Part shown: positions 52,130-61,524 of the stretch, piece by piece
Layout: each line of letters starts with the position of its first letter
Numbering within the stretch: position 1 is the first letter of the stretch
Assembly: GCF_007829815.1 (NCBI RefSeq)
Contig: NZ_VIWT01000001.1
Span: 3,371,501-3,435,500 of the forward strand
Direction: 5' to 3'
DNA length: 64,000 bases
Origin: Kitasatospora viridis
Lineage (GTDB): Bacteria > Actinomycetota > Actinomycetes > Streptomycetales > Streptomycetaceae
Made by a program: the position numbers and the translations under genes
The notes under the pieces: model-generated
The model's database searches: none
Seen by the model: the letters and a program-made list of their open reading frames with translations, nothing else
Told to the model about the DNA's origin: nothing

Positions 52130-52180
52130 ACGAGCACGAGGGGGCCCGACCGCACCGCGGCCGGGCCCCCTCGTGCTCGT
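52130..52180. terminator. Very strong terminator after gpmA
   Basis: A perfect 19-bp stem (52130-52148 with 52162-52180) with a 13-nt loop. It also faces the end of the Cys-rich gene on the other strand. Confidence 0.93.
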
Positions 52181-52185
52181 CGGCG

Positions 52186-52350
52186 TCAGTGGCCGGTGGC
52201 GCCGCCGCACTGGCACGGTGCGCCGGACTGGCAGCCGCAGCCGCAGCCCGGGCCGCAGCCGCAGGCGCCGAGCAGGATCAGCTGGTGGTGCACCGGGGCG
52301 GGGCGGGGGGCCGGCTCGACGGGTAGGGGCTGGGCGTTGGACGTGGTCAT
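52186..52350 (-). CDS. 54-residue Cys-rich miniprotein (metallothionein-like)
   Basis: Translation from ATG 52350 gives a Pro-rich start (TTSNAQPLPVEPAPRPAP), a short hydrophobic bit HHQLILLG, then ACGCGPGCGCGCQSGAPCQCGG: seven Cys in 19 residues, mostly CxC pairs, and a His terminus. This is the composition of bacterial metallothioneins or Zn/Cu chaperones. GGAGGG lies just upstream. Too short for automatic calling, and no homologue can be checked here. It lies between gpmA's terminator and phoU; in the phoU direction it is the last gene before phoU. Confidence 0.7.
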   Translation of the reverse strand: MTTSNAQPLPVEPAPRPAPVHHQLILLGACGCGPGCGCGCQSGAPCQCGGATGH

Positions 52351-52502
52351 GGTGCGGTGCCCTCCTCGATCGGGCGGGCGGCGGTCGGCGCTCGCCCGTC
52401 CAACGAGTGAAACCCCGGCGCTGACGGGGCGTCAACGGGCGCGCGGGTGTGGGCGGCGGCCCCGTCGTGCGCCCCCGGGCCGGGGCGGCCGGGTGCGCCG
52501 GA

Positions 52503-53180
52503 CTACTCGCCCGGTGCCGGGGTCGGCGGGACGAACTCGCCCGCGTGCTCGCCGGTGACCAGGTAGACGACCCGCTTGGCGACCGAGACCGCGTGGTCGG
52601 CGAAGCGCTCGTAGTAGCGGCCGATCAGGGTCACGTCCACGCCGGTCTCGATGCCGTGCTGCCAGCGGTCGTCGATCAGGTGGGCGAAGAGCTCGCGGTG
52701 CAGCTCGTCCATCTCGTCGTCGTCGCGTTCGAGCTGGAGCGCCGCGTCCACGTCCTTGGTCGCTATCACCTGGCCGGCCTTGGCCACCAGGCGCTGGGCC
52801 AGCTGTCCCATCTCCAGCACGGTGGGCTGCAGGTCGCCCGGGACCGCGTGGGCCGGGAAGCGCAGCCGGGCCACCTTGGCCACGTGCCGGGCCAGGTCGC
52901 CGCAGCGCTCCAGGTCGGCGCTCATCCGCAGGCTGGTGACCACGATCCGCAGGTCGGTGGCGACCGGCTGCTGGCGGGCCAGCAGGTCGATCGCGCGGTC
53001 CTCCAGGTCGTGGTGGAGGGCGTTGACCTTCTCGTCAGCGGCGATCACGCTCTCGGCGAGGGCCAGGTCGGCGTCGAGCAGCGCGGTGGTGGCGCGGCCC
53101 ATCGCCGAGCCGACCAGTCGGGCCATCTCGACCAGGCTGTCGCTGATCGAGTCGAGTTCCTCGTGGTACGTGTCGCGCAT
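52503..53180 (-). CDS. phoU: Phosphate uptake regulator PhoU
   Basis: 225 residues made of two three-helix PhoU repeats: RDTYHEELDSISDSLVEMARLVGSAMGRATTALLDADLALAESVIAADEKVNALHHDLEDRAIDLLARQQP and, in the second half, DLERCGDLARHVAKVARLR and GRYYERFADHAVSVAKRVVYLVTG, the E/D-x-x-x-D metal motifs. It damps PhoR and the Pst transporter. ATG 53180 has AGGAG at 8 nt; GTG at 53189 is in frame but has no ribosome-binding site. It is divergent from phoR across a 252-bp region with PHO-box-like repeats. Confidence 0.93.
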   Translation of the reverse strand: MRDTYHEELDSISDSLVEMARLVGSAMGRATTALLDADLALAESVIAADEKVNALHHDLEDRAIDLLARQQPVATDLRIVVTSLRMSADLERCGDLARHVAKVARLRFPAHAVPGDLQPTVLEMGQLAQRLVAKAGQVIATKDVDAALQLERDDDEMDELHRELFAHLIDDRWQHGIETGVDVTLIGRYYERFADHAVSVAKRVVYLVTGEHAGEFVPPTPAPGE

Positions 53181-53330
53181 GCGCTCCACTCCTCATTCTG
53201 TGGTGGTGCCCGGCGGCCGACCGGGGAGGACGGCCGCCGCTCGGTGGCGCGCATCGTACGCGCGCCACGGGCCCGAACGGGCTTCGACGAACAGATTGCG
53301 TCGTCCGGGCGACGCGGCACGGTGGCCACA

Positions 53331-53363
53331 GTTAACCGAAGACCACTTGACGGTGAATTCTCG
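53331..53363. promoter_or_regulatory. PHO-box-like 11-bp repeats between phoU and phoR
   Basis: On the plus strand GTTAACCGAAG, ACCACTTGACG, GTGAATTCTCG are consecutive 11-mers; on the minus strand ATTCACCGTCA, AGTGGTCTTCG, GTTAACTGTGG. The PhoP box is a direct repeat of GTTCACC-like 7-mers every 11 bp; here two of three units per strand are good. Autoregulation of phoR-phoP through such boxes is established in streptomycetes. Confidence 0.45.
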
Positions 53364-53432
53364 GCAACGCGCGGCCAATGCCTTGATCCGAGGCTTCCAA
53401 AGCTGCCGTCGGATGCGCTTACGCTGGTCGGC

Positions 53433-54713
53433 ATGGACGTGAATGTGGCCGCTGCCGCTGCCTGCGCCATCGCCGGGCTGGGTGTCGGCCTCACCGCTTC
53501 CATCGCCTTCCGCTGGAGCGAGCGTGAGCAGGCCCGCGGTGCCGCTGGTGGAAATGGCAGGCGGGGTGCCCCCGCCGTGAACTCAGCGCTCCCCGAGCCG
53601 ACCCTGCCGCCCGGGGTGGACACCGTGCTCTCGGTGCTGCGCTCCTGCGCGATCGTGCTCGGCGACGGCGACGAGGTGGTCAAGGCCAGCTCGGCGGCGT
53701 ACTCGATGGGTCTGGTCCGCGGCGGTGCGGTGGCGGTCGAGCCGATGCTCGCGCTGGCCCGCTCCACCCGCCGCGACGGGGAGATCCGCCAGGCCGAGCT
53801 GGACGTGCCGCGCCCCGGGGTGCAGCGCGCCGGCGAGCCGCTCTCGGTCTCGGTCCGGGTGGCCCCGCTGGGGTCCCGGCTGGTCCTGGTGCTGGTCGAG
53901 GACCTCACCGAGCGGCGCCGGATCGAGGCGGTCCGCCGGGACTTCGTGGCCAACGTCAGCCACGAGCTGAAGACCCCGGTCGGTGCGCTCTCGCTGCTCT
54001 CCGAGGCGGTCGCCGACGCGGCCGACGACCCGGAGGCGGTGCAGCGGTTCGCCGGCCGGATGCAGATCGAGGCGACCCGGCTGGCCAGCCTGGTGCAGGA
54101 GATCATCGACCTCTCCCGGGTGCAGGACGACCGGCTGCTGATGGACCCCGAGCCGGTGCCGGTGGACGAGCTGATAGCCGAGGCGATGGACCGCTGCCGC
54201 CAGCAGGCCGCGGCCAAGCAGATCCACATCGCGGCCGGCGGCATCGCCGGCCTCTACATCCACGGCGACCGCGGCCAGCTGGCCGCCGCGCTCGGCAACT
54301 TGGTCGAGAACGCCGTCAACTACAGTCCGCCGCGGACCCGGGTGGCGATCGCCACCCGCCGGATAGCCAGCGCCGCCGCCATCGGCGAGGCGGACGGCGA
54401 ACTGATCGAGATCTCGGTGACCGACCAGGGCATCGGCATCTCGGAGAAGGACCGCGAGCGGATCTTCGAGCGCTTCTACCGGGTTGACCCGGCCCGTTCC
54501 CGGGCCACCGGCGGCACCGGCCTCGGACTCTCCATCGTCAAGCACGTGGCCGCCTCGCACGGCGGCACGGTCTCGGTGTGGAGCGTCGAGGGCCAGGGCT
54601 CGACCTTCACCGTCCGGCTGCCCGCCGGACAGAACCCGTCGCCGGCCACGGCGACGTCCCTGGACGCACCCGCAACACCCAACCCCCTTCCTGCCCCGGA
54701 GGCCCGATCGTGA
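53433..54713 (+). CDS. phoR: Sensor histidine kinase PhoR (SenX3-like)
   Basis: 426 residues. A single transmembrane helix near the start (VAAAAACAIAGLGVGLTASIAF, about 3-25), a PAS-like sensor region to about 165, then HisKA with the phospho-acceptor His in VSHELKTPVGALSLLSE and a complete ATPase: NLVENAVNYSPP (N box), DQGIGISEKDRERIFERFYRVD (G1/F box) and GGTGLGLSIVKHVAASHGG (G2). It reports phosphate shortage to PhoP. ATG 53433 lies 7 nt after TACGCT. Its stop overlaps phoP (GTGA), so the pair is co-translated. Confidence 0.95.
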   Translation: MDVNVAAAAACAIAGLGVGLTASIAFRWSEREQARGAAGGNGRRGAPAVNSALPEPTLPPGVDTVLSVLRSCAIVLGDGDEVVKASSAAYSMGLVRGGAVAVEPMLALARSTRRDGEIRQAELDVPRPGVQRAGEPLSVSVRVAPLGSRLVLVLVEDLTERRRIEAVRRDFVANVSHELKTPVGALSLLSEAVADAADDPEAVQRFAGRMQIEATRLASLVQEIIDLSRVQDDRLLMDPEPVPVDELIAEAMDRCRQQAAAKQIHIAAGGIAGLYIHGDRGQLAAALGNLVENAVNYSPPRTRVAIATRRIASAAAIGEADGELIEISVTDQGIGISEKDRERIFERFYRVDPARSRATGGTGLGLSIVKHVAASHGGTVSVWSVEGQGSTFTVRLPAGQNPSPATATSLDAPATPNPLPAPEARS

Positions 54714-55405
54714 CCCGTGTACTGGTGGTCGAGGACGAGGAGTCGTTCAGCGACGCCCTGTCGTACATGCTTCGCAAGGAGGGGTTCGAGGTGGCCGTCG
54801 CCGCCACCGGCCCCGACGCGCTGGAGCAGTTCGAGCGCAACGGCGCCGACCTCGTCCTGCTCGACCTGATGCTGCCCGGGCTGCCCGGCACGGAGGTCTG
54901 CCGCCAGCTCCGGGTCCGCTCCAACGTGCCCGTGATCATGGTGACCGCCAAGGACAGCGAGATCGACAAGGTGGTCGGCCTGGAGATAGGTGCCGACGAC
55001 TACGTCACCAAGCCCTACTCCACCCGCGAGCTGGTCGCCCGGATCCGCGCGGTGCTGCGCCGCCGCGGTGAGGACGGCGGGACCGGCAACGACGGCGGCG
55101 GCCCCGGCGCGCTGGAGGCGGGCCCGGTCCGGATGGACGTGGACCGGCACGTGGTGACCGTGGACGGCGCCAAGGTCGACCTGCCGCTCAAGGAGTTCGA
55201 CCTGCTGGAGATGCTGCTGCGCAACGCCGGCCGGGTGCTGACCCGGATGCAGCTGATCGACCGGGTCTGGGGCGCGGACTACGTCGGCGACACCAAGACC
55301 CTGGACGTGCACGTCAAGCGGCTGCGGGCGAAGATCGAGCCCGACCCGGGCGCGCCGCGCTACCTGGTGACGGTCCGTGGCCTGGGCTACAAGTTCGAGC
55401 CGTAA
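54710..55405 (+). CDS. phoP: Response regulator PhoP (RegX3-like)
   Basis: 231 residues. OmpR/PhoB class: receiver domain with VVEDEESFSD (acidic pair), LVLLDLMLPGLPG (phospho-Asp near 52), VMVTAKDSE and VTKPYSTRELVARIRAVLRRRG (conserved Lys), then a winged helix RHVVTVDGAKVDLPLKEFDLLEMLLRNAGRVLTRMQLIDRVWGADYVGD...VHVKRLRAKIE. It activates phosphate-starvation genes. The start is GTG at 54710, overlapping the phoR stop by 4 nt. A terminator hairpin follows. Confidence 0.96.
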   Translation: MTRVLVVEDEESFSDALSYMLRKEGFEVAVAATGPDALEQFERNGADLVLLDLMLPGLPGTEVCRQLRVRSNVPVIMVTAKDSEIDKVVGLEIGADDYVTKPYSTRELVARIRAVLRRRGEDGGTGNDGGGPGALEAGPVRMDVDRHVVTVDGAKVDLPLKEFDLLEMLLRNAGRVLTRMQLIDRVWGADYVGDTKTLDVHVKRLRAKIEPDPGAPRYLVTVRGLGYKFEP

Positions 55406-55423
55406 ACGGCACCGCGCGCACGA

Positions 55424-55460
55424 CGAGGGCCGCACTCCCCGGAAGGGGGTGCGGCCCTCG
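55424..55460 (+). terminator. Terminator after phoP
   Basis: A 16-bp stem (55424-55439 with 55445-55460, one G-T) with a 5-nt loop. Confidence 0.85.
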
Positions 55461-55496
55461 GCCGTGCGCGGGGCGCGAGCGCTCCGCGCCGGTTGC

Positions 55497-56189
55497 TCAG
55501 TGCGCCGAGGCGCTCGCGCTGGCGGGCGAGCCGCTGGCCGGGGCGGAGGCCGCACCGCTCGCGCCGGCGGACGCGGAGGTGCTCGCGCCGGCCGAGGCGG
55601 GGGCGCTCGCCGAGGCGCCGGCGGAGGCCGACCCGCTCGCCGGGGCCGAGGCCGAGGCCGACGGGGTGGCCGGGCCGAACGACTCGTAGGCGCCGGTGGC
55701 CGGCAGCACCTGGGCCTGCACGTCCACCTTGCCGGCGGAGGAGAAGGCGAAGCTGGTCGGCGCGAAGCCGCCGACCGGGAGGGTCGCGCCGTCCGCGTGG
55801 GCCGAGGGCTGGCCCGGGCCGCCGACCAGCACCGCGCCCATCGCGGGGATCACGATGCCGCCGGGCAGCGGGGCGCCCTTGGCGTCCTGGAAGGTGGCGT
55901 TGGTGCCGCCGATGGTGACGGACTGCAGGGTCTCCGGGGCGGAGCCGGTGTTGCTGATGTTGACCGTCAGGTTCGCCGGGCCGGGCTCGCTGCTGGTCTG
56001 CGTCAGGCCGACGACGACCACGATCGCGTTGAGCTTGAGGTCGTTGCCCAGCGAGGTGGCCGCACTGTTCGGCTTGATCTGCAGGGTCTGCGAGCTGGTG
56101 CCGGGACCGTCCGCGCAGGCGGAGAGCGAGAGGGCGGAGAGGGCGAGAACGATGGCGGCAATGCCACCGCGTCGAAGGCTGCGGCTCAC
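55497..56189 (-). CDS. Secreted lipoprotein of unknown function
   Basis: 230 residues. Lipoprotein signal peptide: VSRSLRRGGIAAIVLALSALSLSACADGPG with a lipobox Cys at about residue 25 (LSAC). The middle 140 residues form an Ig- or beta-sandwich-like domain (LNAIVVVVGLTQTSSEPGPANLTVNISNTGSAPETLQSVTIGG) and the last 65 are Ala/Ser/Gly low-complexity (ASASAPASGSASAGASASAP), probably a wall-spanning tail. The start is GTG at 56189 with AAGGAG at 10 nt. It is convergent with phoP; no functional guess beyond a surface protein. Confidence 0.8.
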   Translation of the reverse strand: MSRSLRRGGIAAIVLALSALSLSACADGPGTSSQTLQIKPNSAATSLGNDLKLNAIVVVVGLTQTSSEPGPANLTVNISNTGSAPETLQSVTIGGTNATFQDAKGAPLPGGIVIPAMGAVLVGGPGQPSAHADGATLPVGGFAPTSFAFSSAGKVDVQAQVLPATGAYESFGPATPSASASAPASGSASAGASASAPASAGASTSASAGASGAASAPASGSPASASASAH

Positions 56190-56534
56190 GGCGGCGGCAT
56201 CTCCTTGGTCGCGTGTCGGTTTGTCAGCGCCCAGCGTACCGACCGCACTTATCCGGCCCTCACGGGGTGGCCCCGTGTCGCGGACCGAGCCCCCCGGGCG
56301 GCGGCGGTACCAGAGGTTCCGGAACCGCCGCAAGATCAGATCACGATCGGGAAACAGTGAATATCCGGTGATGACTTCAAGATCGGTTGCGGCGTTTCCG
56401 AGGTGGCGTGCGGGGTTTCAACCGGACCGAGAAGGGCCTCCGACCTGCGGGAAGCCCCCGCACAGGGGTGGCCGCAGCACGTCCCGGGGGTCCTTGTCAA
56501 GCCCCGAGACCGGCCCTGACCTGCGAAAACGCCC

Positions 56535-56563
56535 TTCGGGCGGACGGAAAAGCGTGTTATTCT
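56535..56563 (+). promoter_or_regulatory. Candidate carD promoter
   Basis: TTCGGG (56535-56540) and TATTCT (56558-56563) are separated by 17 bp in the 401-bp gap between the lipoprotein gene and carD; the AT-rich -10 stands out. The rest of the gap holds no gene; only short AT-rich stretches, including a GATC-rich block at about 56334-56380. Confidence 0.5.
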
Positions 56564-56590
56564 GGAAAGCCACGGAAGGGGTCCTGTCAC

Positions 56591-57073
56591 ATGACGTTCA
56601 AGGTTGGCGACACGGTGGTCTACCCCCATCACGGGGCTGCACTGATCGAGGCCATCGAAATTCGCCAGATCAAAGGTGTGGACAAGACCTACCTGGTGCT
56701 GAAGGTTCAGCAGGGTGACCTCACGCTGCGCGTTCCCGCGGAGAACGCGGAGTTCGTCGGCGTGCGCGACGTGGTCGGCCAGGAGGGTCTGGACCGGGTC
56801 TTCGAGGTGCTGCGCGCGCCGTACACCGAGGAGCCCACCAACTGGTCTCGCCGCTACAAGGCGAACCTCGAGAAGCTCGCATCGGGCGACGTGATCAAGG
56901 TCGCCGAGGTGGTCCGCGACCTGTGGCGGCGCGAGCGCGAGCGCGGCCTGTCGGCCGGCGAGAAGCGGATGCTCGCCAAGGCGCGGCAGATCCTCGTCAG
57001 CGAGCTGGCGCTGGCGGAGAACACCAACGAGGACAAGGCGGAGACGCTGCTCGACGAGGTGCTCGCCTCGTAA
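56591..57073 (+). CDS. carD: RNA-polymerase-binding transcription factor CarD
   Basis: 160 residues. N-terminal RNA-polymerase interaction domain ([59 protein letters not shown]) and a helical C-terminal DNA-binding part with [46 protein letters not shown]. CarD stabilises open promoter complexes, also at rRNA promoters. ATG 56591 has GGAAGGGG just upstream. It starts the conserved carD-ispD-ispF order. Confidence 0.96.
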   Translation: MTFKVGDTVVYPHHGAALIEAIEIRQIKGVDKTYLVLKVQQGDLTLRVPAENAEFVGVRDVVGQEGLDRVFEVLRAPYTEEPTNWSRRYKANLEKLASGDVIKVAEVVRDLWRRERERGLSAGEKRMLAKARQILVSELALAENTNEDKAETLLDEVLAS

Positions 57074-57130
57074 CGAGCGGCGCGTTCGCGTTGCAGTGCA
57101 ACAACACAGCGCCCGGCGCTGCGGTGTCAC

Positions 57131-57166
57131 CGAGGATCAGCTGGACAATGGATCAGCTGGTCCTCG
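57131..57166 (+). terminator. Terminator after carD
   Basis: A 13-bp stem (57131-57143 with 57154-57166, one T-G) with a 10-nt loop. The rest of the 316-bp gap to ispD shows nothing I can name. Confidence 0.78.
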
Positions 57167-57389
57167 TGTGGTGCGGTGGCCACCCGGGCGCTGTGGCATG
57201 CCCGGGCTCGCCAGGGTCGATCGAACGAGCCGGGGTGTCGATCACGCCGGCCGTGGGGGAACCGCGGGCCGGGCAGACCGGTACCCGAGAGGCGGCGCCG
57301 GGTGGAAGGGGTCCGGTGCACCGTCTGACGGGTACGCCAGGGCCATACCCACTTCGCCGAAGGAGTGAAACCTGAACACCACAGGAGTA

Positions 57390-58124
57390 GTGGCAGCTGC
57401 CGTGGTTCCCGCCGCCGGGCGGGGCGAACGGCTCGGACCGGGGGCGCCCAAGGCGCTGCGCGAACTGGGCGGTGCGCCGCTGCTGGTGCACGCCGTCCGG
57501 GCGCTGGCGAGCAGTCGGGCGGTCGGCCTGGTCGTGGTGGCGGCGCCGGCCGACGGCGTCGCCGAGGTGGTCGGCCTGCTGGACAGCCACGGGTTGGCCG
57601 GCAAGGACGTCCGGGTGGTGGCCGGCGGGGCGACCCGCCAGGAGTCGGTCCGGCTGGGCCTGGCCGCCGTCCCGGAGGAGACCGGCATCGTGCTGGTGCA
57701 CGACGCCGCCCGGCCGCTGGTGCCGGTCGAGGTGGTGGACGCGGTGGTGGCCGCCGTCCGCGCCGGGGCGCCGGCCGTGGTGCCGGCGGTGCCGCTGGCC
57801 GACACCGTCAAGCGGGTCGGGCCGGGCGGGCCGGGGCGGCCGGAGCCGGTGCTGGACACCCCGGACCGCTCGACCCTGCGCGCGGTGCAGACCCCGCAGG
57901 GCTTCCGGCGCGAGCTGCTGGCCGAGGTGCACGCCAAGGCGCTGGCCGAGGAGTCGGCGGGCGGCGGTCCGGCGGTGACGGACGACGCCGGGCTGGTGGA
58001 GTGGTACGGCGACCAGGTGGTCGTGGTGCCCGGCCACGAGGAGGCTTTCAAGGTGACGCGGCCGCTGGACCTGGTGCTGGCCGAGGCGGTACTCGCGCGA
58101 CGGAGGGCGTCCGATGGCTTCTGA
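57390..58124 (+). CDS. ispD: 2-C-methyl-D-erythritol 4-phosphate cytidylyltransferase
   Basis: 244 residues from GTG 57390. Transfers CMP to MEP in the non-mevalonate isoprenoid pathway. The nucleotide loop [80 protein letters not shown] and [11 protein letters not shown]...[12 protein letters not shown] are all present. GTG 57390 has AGGAG only 2 nt away, whereas a non-canonical CTG at 57372 has AAGGAG at a good distance and would add six residues; the true start is uncertain. It overlaps ispF by 11 nt. Confidence 0.94.
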   Translation: MAAAVVPAAGRGERLGPGAPKALRELGGAPLLVHAVRALASSRAVGLVVVAAPADGVAEVVGLLDSHGLAGKDVRVVAGGATRQESVRLGLAAVPEETGIVLVHDAARPLVPVEVVDAVVAAVRAGAPAVVPAVPLADTVKRVGPGGPGRPEPVLDTPDRSTLRAVQTPQGFRRELLAEVHAKALAEESAGGGPAVTDDAGLVEWYGDQVVVVPGHEEAFKVTRPLDLVLAEAVLARRRASDGF

Positions 58125-58635
58125 CGATCAGTCAATTCCGGTCCGCCCGTCGGTCCCCCTGCTGCCGCTGGTCGGCATCGGCACCGACGTGCACGCGTTC
58201 GCCGACGGCGTGCCGCTGCACGTGGCTGGGCTGCACTGGGAGGGCGCCCCGCAGGGGCTGGCCGGGCACTCGGACGGCGACGTGGCGGCGCACGCGGCCT
58301 GCAACGCGATCTTCTCGGCCGCCGGACTCGGCGACCTGGGCACCCACTTCGGCACCGACCGGCCCGAGTGGGCCGGTGCGGCCGGCACCACGCTGCTGGC
58401 CGAGGCGGCCCGGATCGTCCGGGCGGCCGGCTTCGAGATCGGCAACATCGCGGTGCAGGTGATCGGGGTGCGGCCGCGGATCGGCAGTCGCCGGGAGGAG
58501 GGGGAGAAGGCGCTCTCGGCGGCGGCCGGCGCGCCGGTCTCGCTCTCCGCGGCGACCACCGACGGGCTCGGCATGACCGGGCGCGGCGAGGGCCTGGTCG
58601 GGCTGGCCACCGCGCTGGTCTACCGGACGGGTTGA
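58114..58635 (+). CDS. ispF: 2-C-methyl-D-erythritol 2,4-cyclodiphosphate synthase
   Basis: 173 residues. Closes the cyclic diphosphate in the MEP pathway. Metal site [12 protein letters not shown] (Asp, His), [38 protein letters not shown] with its His, [16 protein letters not shown] and [19 protein letters not shown] at the end. An N-terminal extension of about 18 residues precedes the fold. ATG 58114 overlaps ispD. Its stop lies in a short tandem repeat. Confidence 0.95.
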   Translation: MASDDQSIPVRPSVPLLPLVGIGTDVHAFADGVPLHVAGLHWEGAPQGLAGHSDGDVAAHAACNAIFSAAGLGDLGTHFGTDRPEWAGAAGTTLLAEAARIVRAAGFEIGNIAVQVIGVRPRIGSRREEGEKALSAAAGAPVSLSAATTDGLGMTGRGEGLVGLATALVYRTG

Positions 58636-58669
58636 GTCGCACGGGTTTGAGTCGAACGGGTTGAGCCGG
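58627..58669 (+). repeat. 14/15-bp repeat x3 spanning the ispF stop codon
   Basis: ACGGGTTGAGTCGC (58627-58640), ACGGGTTTGAGTCGA (58641-58655), ACGGGTTGAGCCGG (58656-58669). TGA, the ispF stop at 58633-58635, recurs in every unit. Confidence 0.88.
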
Positions 58670-58852
58670 GCGACGCGGGCGGGCTGACCGGAGCGGCGGA
58701 CTCCGGTTGGCCACGGTGCGTCATCCCGGCTCGTACCGGCGTCACATCGCCGCAGTACGCCGCAGCAAGGGCGGGGCCCGCCGAGAATCGTTTGCCTCTG
58801 GTACCGACAAAGGGTGGCGAGGCACCGCCCACTTCCCACTACTCTGGACGCT

Positions 58853-60244
<1,392 letters not shown>

Positions 60245-60245
60245 C

Positions 60246-60264
60246 CGCGCGCGCTCCGCGCGCG
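60246..60264 (+). terminator. Hairpin after cysS
   Basis: Perfect 8-bp alternating CG stem (60246-60253 with 60257-60264) with a CTC loop, 1 nt after the stop; weak as a terminator on its own. Confidence 0.5.
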
Positions 60265-60346
60265 AGGCGCCGGTGGGCCGTACTCTCCATGAGTACGGCC
60301 CCTTCGGCATGACGCAGACAGATTTCGAAAGACAGGAAGCCACACC

Positions 60347-61339
60347 ATGGCCGGCAACAGCCAGCGCAGGAACCGCCGCAACCCCGGGTCGAAGAAGGGT
60401 GCGAGTGTCGGTACCGGCGGCCACAGCCGGAAGGCGCTGCAGGGCAAGGGCCCGACCCCGCCCGGCGAGGAGCGCAAGGGCCACCCGAAGCAGCGCGCCG
60501 CCAACGCGGCGCTCAAGCGCGAGCGCGACGCCAAGGCCCGGGCCGGCATGCGCCGGTCCGGCGGGGCCGGCCGGGGCGGGCGCGGCGGCGCCGGCAGCGC
60601 CGAGCTGGTGGTCGGCCGCAACTCGGTGGCCGAGGCGCTGCAGGGCGGGGTGCCGGCCACCGCGCTCTACGTGATGCAGTTCATCGACACCGACGACCGG
60701 GTGCGCGACGCCTTCCAGGCCGCCAACGACCGCGGCATCCCGCTGATGGAGGCGCCCCGGCCGCAGCTGGACCAGATGACCGGTGGGCTGAACCACCAGG
60801 GCCTGGTGCTCCAGGTGCCGCCGTACGAGTACGCGCACCCGGACGACCTGCTGGTCGCCGCGGCCGACGCCGGCGAGGACGCGCTGATCATGGCGCTGGA
60901 CGGGGTGACCGACTCGCGCAACCTGGGCGCCGTGGTCCGCTCGGCCGCCGCCTTCGGCGCGCACGGCGTGGTGATCCCGGAGCGCCGGGCGGCCGGCATG
61001 ACCGCCGGTGCGTGGAAGACCTCCTCCGGTGCCGCGGCCCGGCTGCCCGTCGCCCGGGCGACCAACCTGACCCGGACTCTGGAGGCCTACCAGAAGGCCG
61101 GTCTGATGGTGGTCGGCCTGGCCGCCGACGGCACGGCCGAGCTGGGCGACCTGGAGCTGCTGACCGGTCCGGTGGTGGTCGTCGCCGGCAGCGAGGGCAA
61201 GGGCCTGTCCCGGCTGGTCTCGGAGACCTGCGACATGCTGGTGCGGATCCCGATGTCCGGGCTGACCGAGTCGCTGAACGCCGGTGTGGCCTCCGGGATC
61301 GTGCTCTACGAGGCGGCCCGGCTGCGGTCCAAGCGCTGA
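60347..61339 (+). CDS. rlmB: 23S rRNA 2'-O-ribose methyltransferase (RlmB/SpoU family)
   Basis: 330 residues. An 85-residue basic, disordered N-terminus (NSQRRNRRNPGSKKG, KQRAANAALKRERDAKARAGMRRSG) precedes the substrate-binding domain (ELVVGRNSVAEALQGGVPATALYV) and the SPOUT catalytic domain: LDGVTDSRNLGAVVRSAAAFGAHG (motif 1), VVVAGSEGKGLSRLVSETCD (motif 2) and IPMSGLTESLNAGVASGIVLYE (motif 3). It methylates a guanosine of 23S rRNA. ATG 60347; it follows cysS as in other streptomycetes. Confidence 0.94.
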   Translation: MAGNSQRRNRRNPGSKKGASVGTGGHSRKALQGKGPTPPGEERKGHPKQRAANAALKRERDAKARAGMRRSGGAGRGGRGGAGSAELVVGRNSVAEALQGGVPATALYVMQFIDTDDRVRDAFQAANDRGIPLMEAPRPQLDQMTGGLNHQGLVLQVPPYEYAHPDDLLVAAADAGEDALIMALDGVTDSRNLGAVVRSAAAFGAHGVVIPERRAAGMTAGAWKTSSGAAARLPVARATNLTRTLEAYQKAGLMVVGLAADGTAELGDLELLTGPVVVVAGSEGKGLSRLVSETCDMLVRIPMSGLTESLNAGVASGIVLYEAARLRSKR

Positions 61340-61374
61340 GCCGGCGGGCCGGTCGCTGAGCCGTCGGGTGCCGG
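61334..61374 (+). repeat. 20-bp repeat x2 spanning the rlmB stop codon
   Basis: CGCTGAGCCGGCGGGCCGGT (61334-61353) and CGCTGAGCCGTCGGGTGCCGG (61354-61374); the stop TGA (61337-61339) is repeated at 61357-61359. Confidence 0.8.
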
Positions 61375-61495
61375 CGCGCCAGTCCTGGTTCGCTTGTGCC
61401 CGGGTTCTGCCCGGATCGGTCCTGATCGATCACTCTCCCGCACGGGACTGACCGCATCCGTCAGCCACGCCGAGAGTTGCACTCGGGAGAGTGTC

Positions 61496-61518
61496 CTAAC
61501 CGGGCGTCACCCGGTTAG
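61496..61518 (+). promoter_or_regulatory. Hairpin just before the DoxX gene
   Basis: A perfect 9-bp stem CTAACCGGG-CGTCA-CCCGGTTAG (61496-61504 with 61510-61518), 6 nt before the GTG start. Bases GTGTCC (61491-61496) can also pair with GGACAC at 61527-61532, inside the coding start, so the RNA could fold over the ribosome site. Confidence 0.55.
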
Positions 61519-61524
61519 AGGGGC

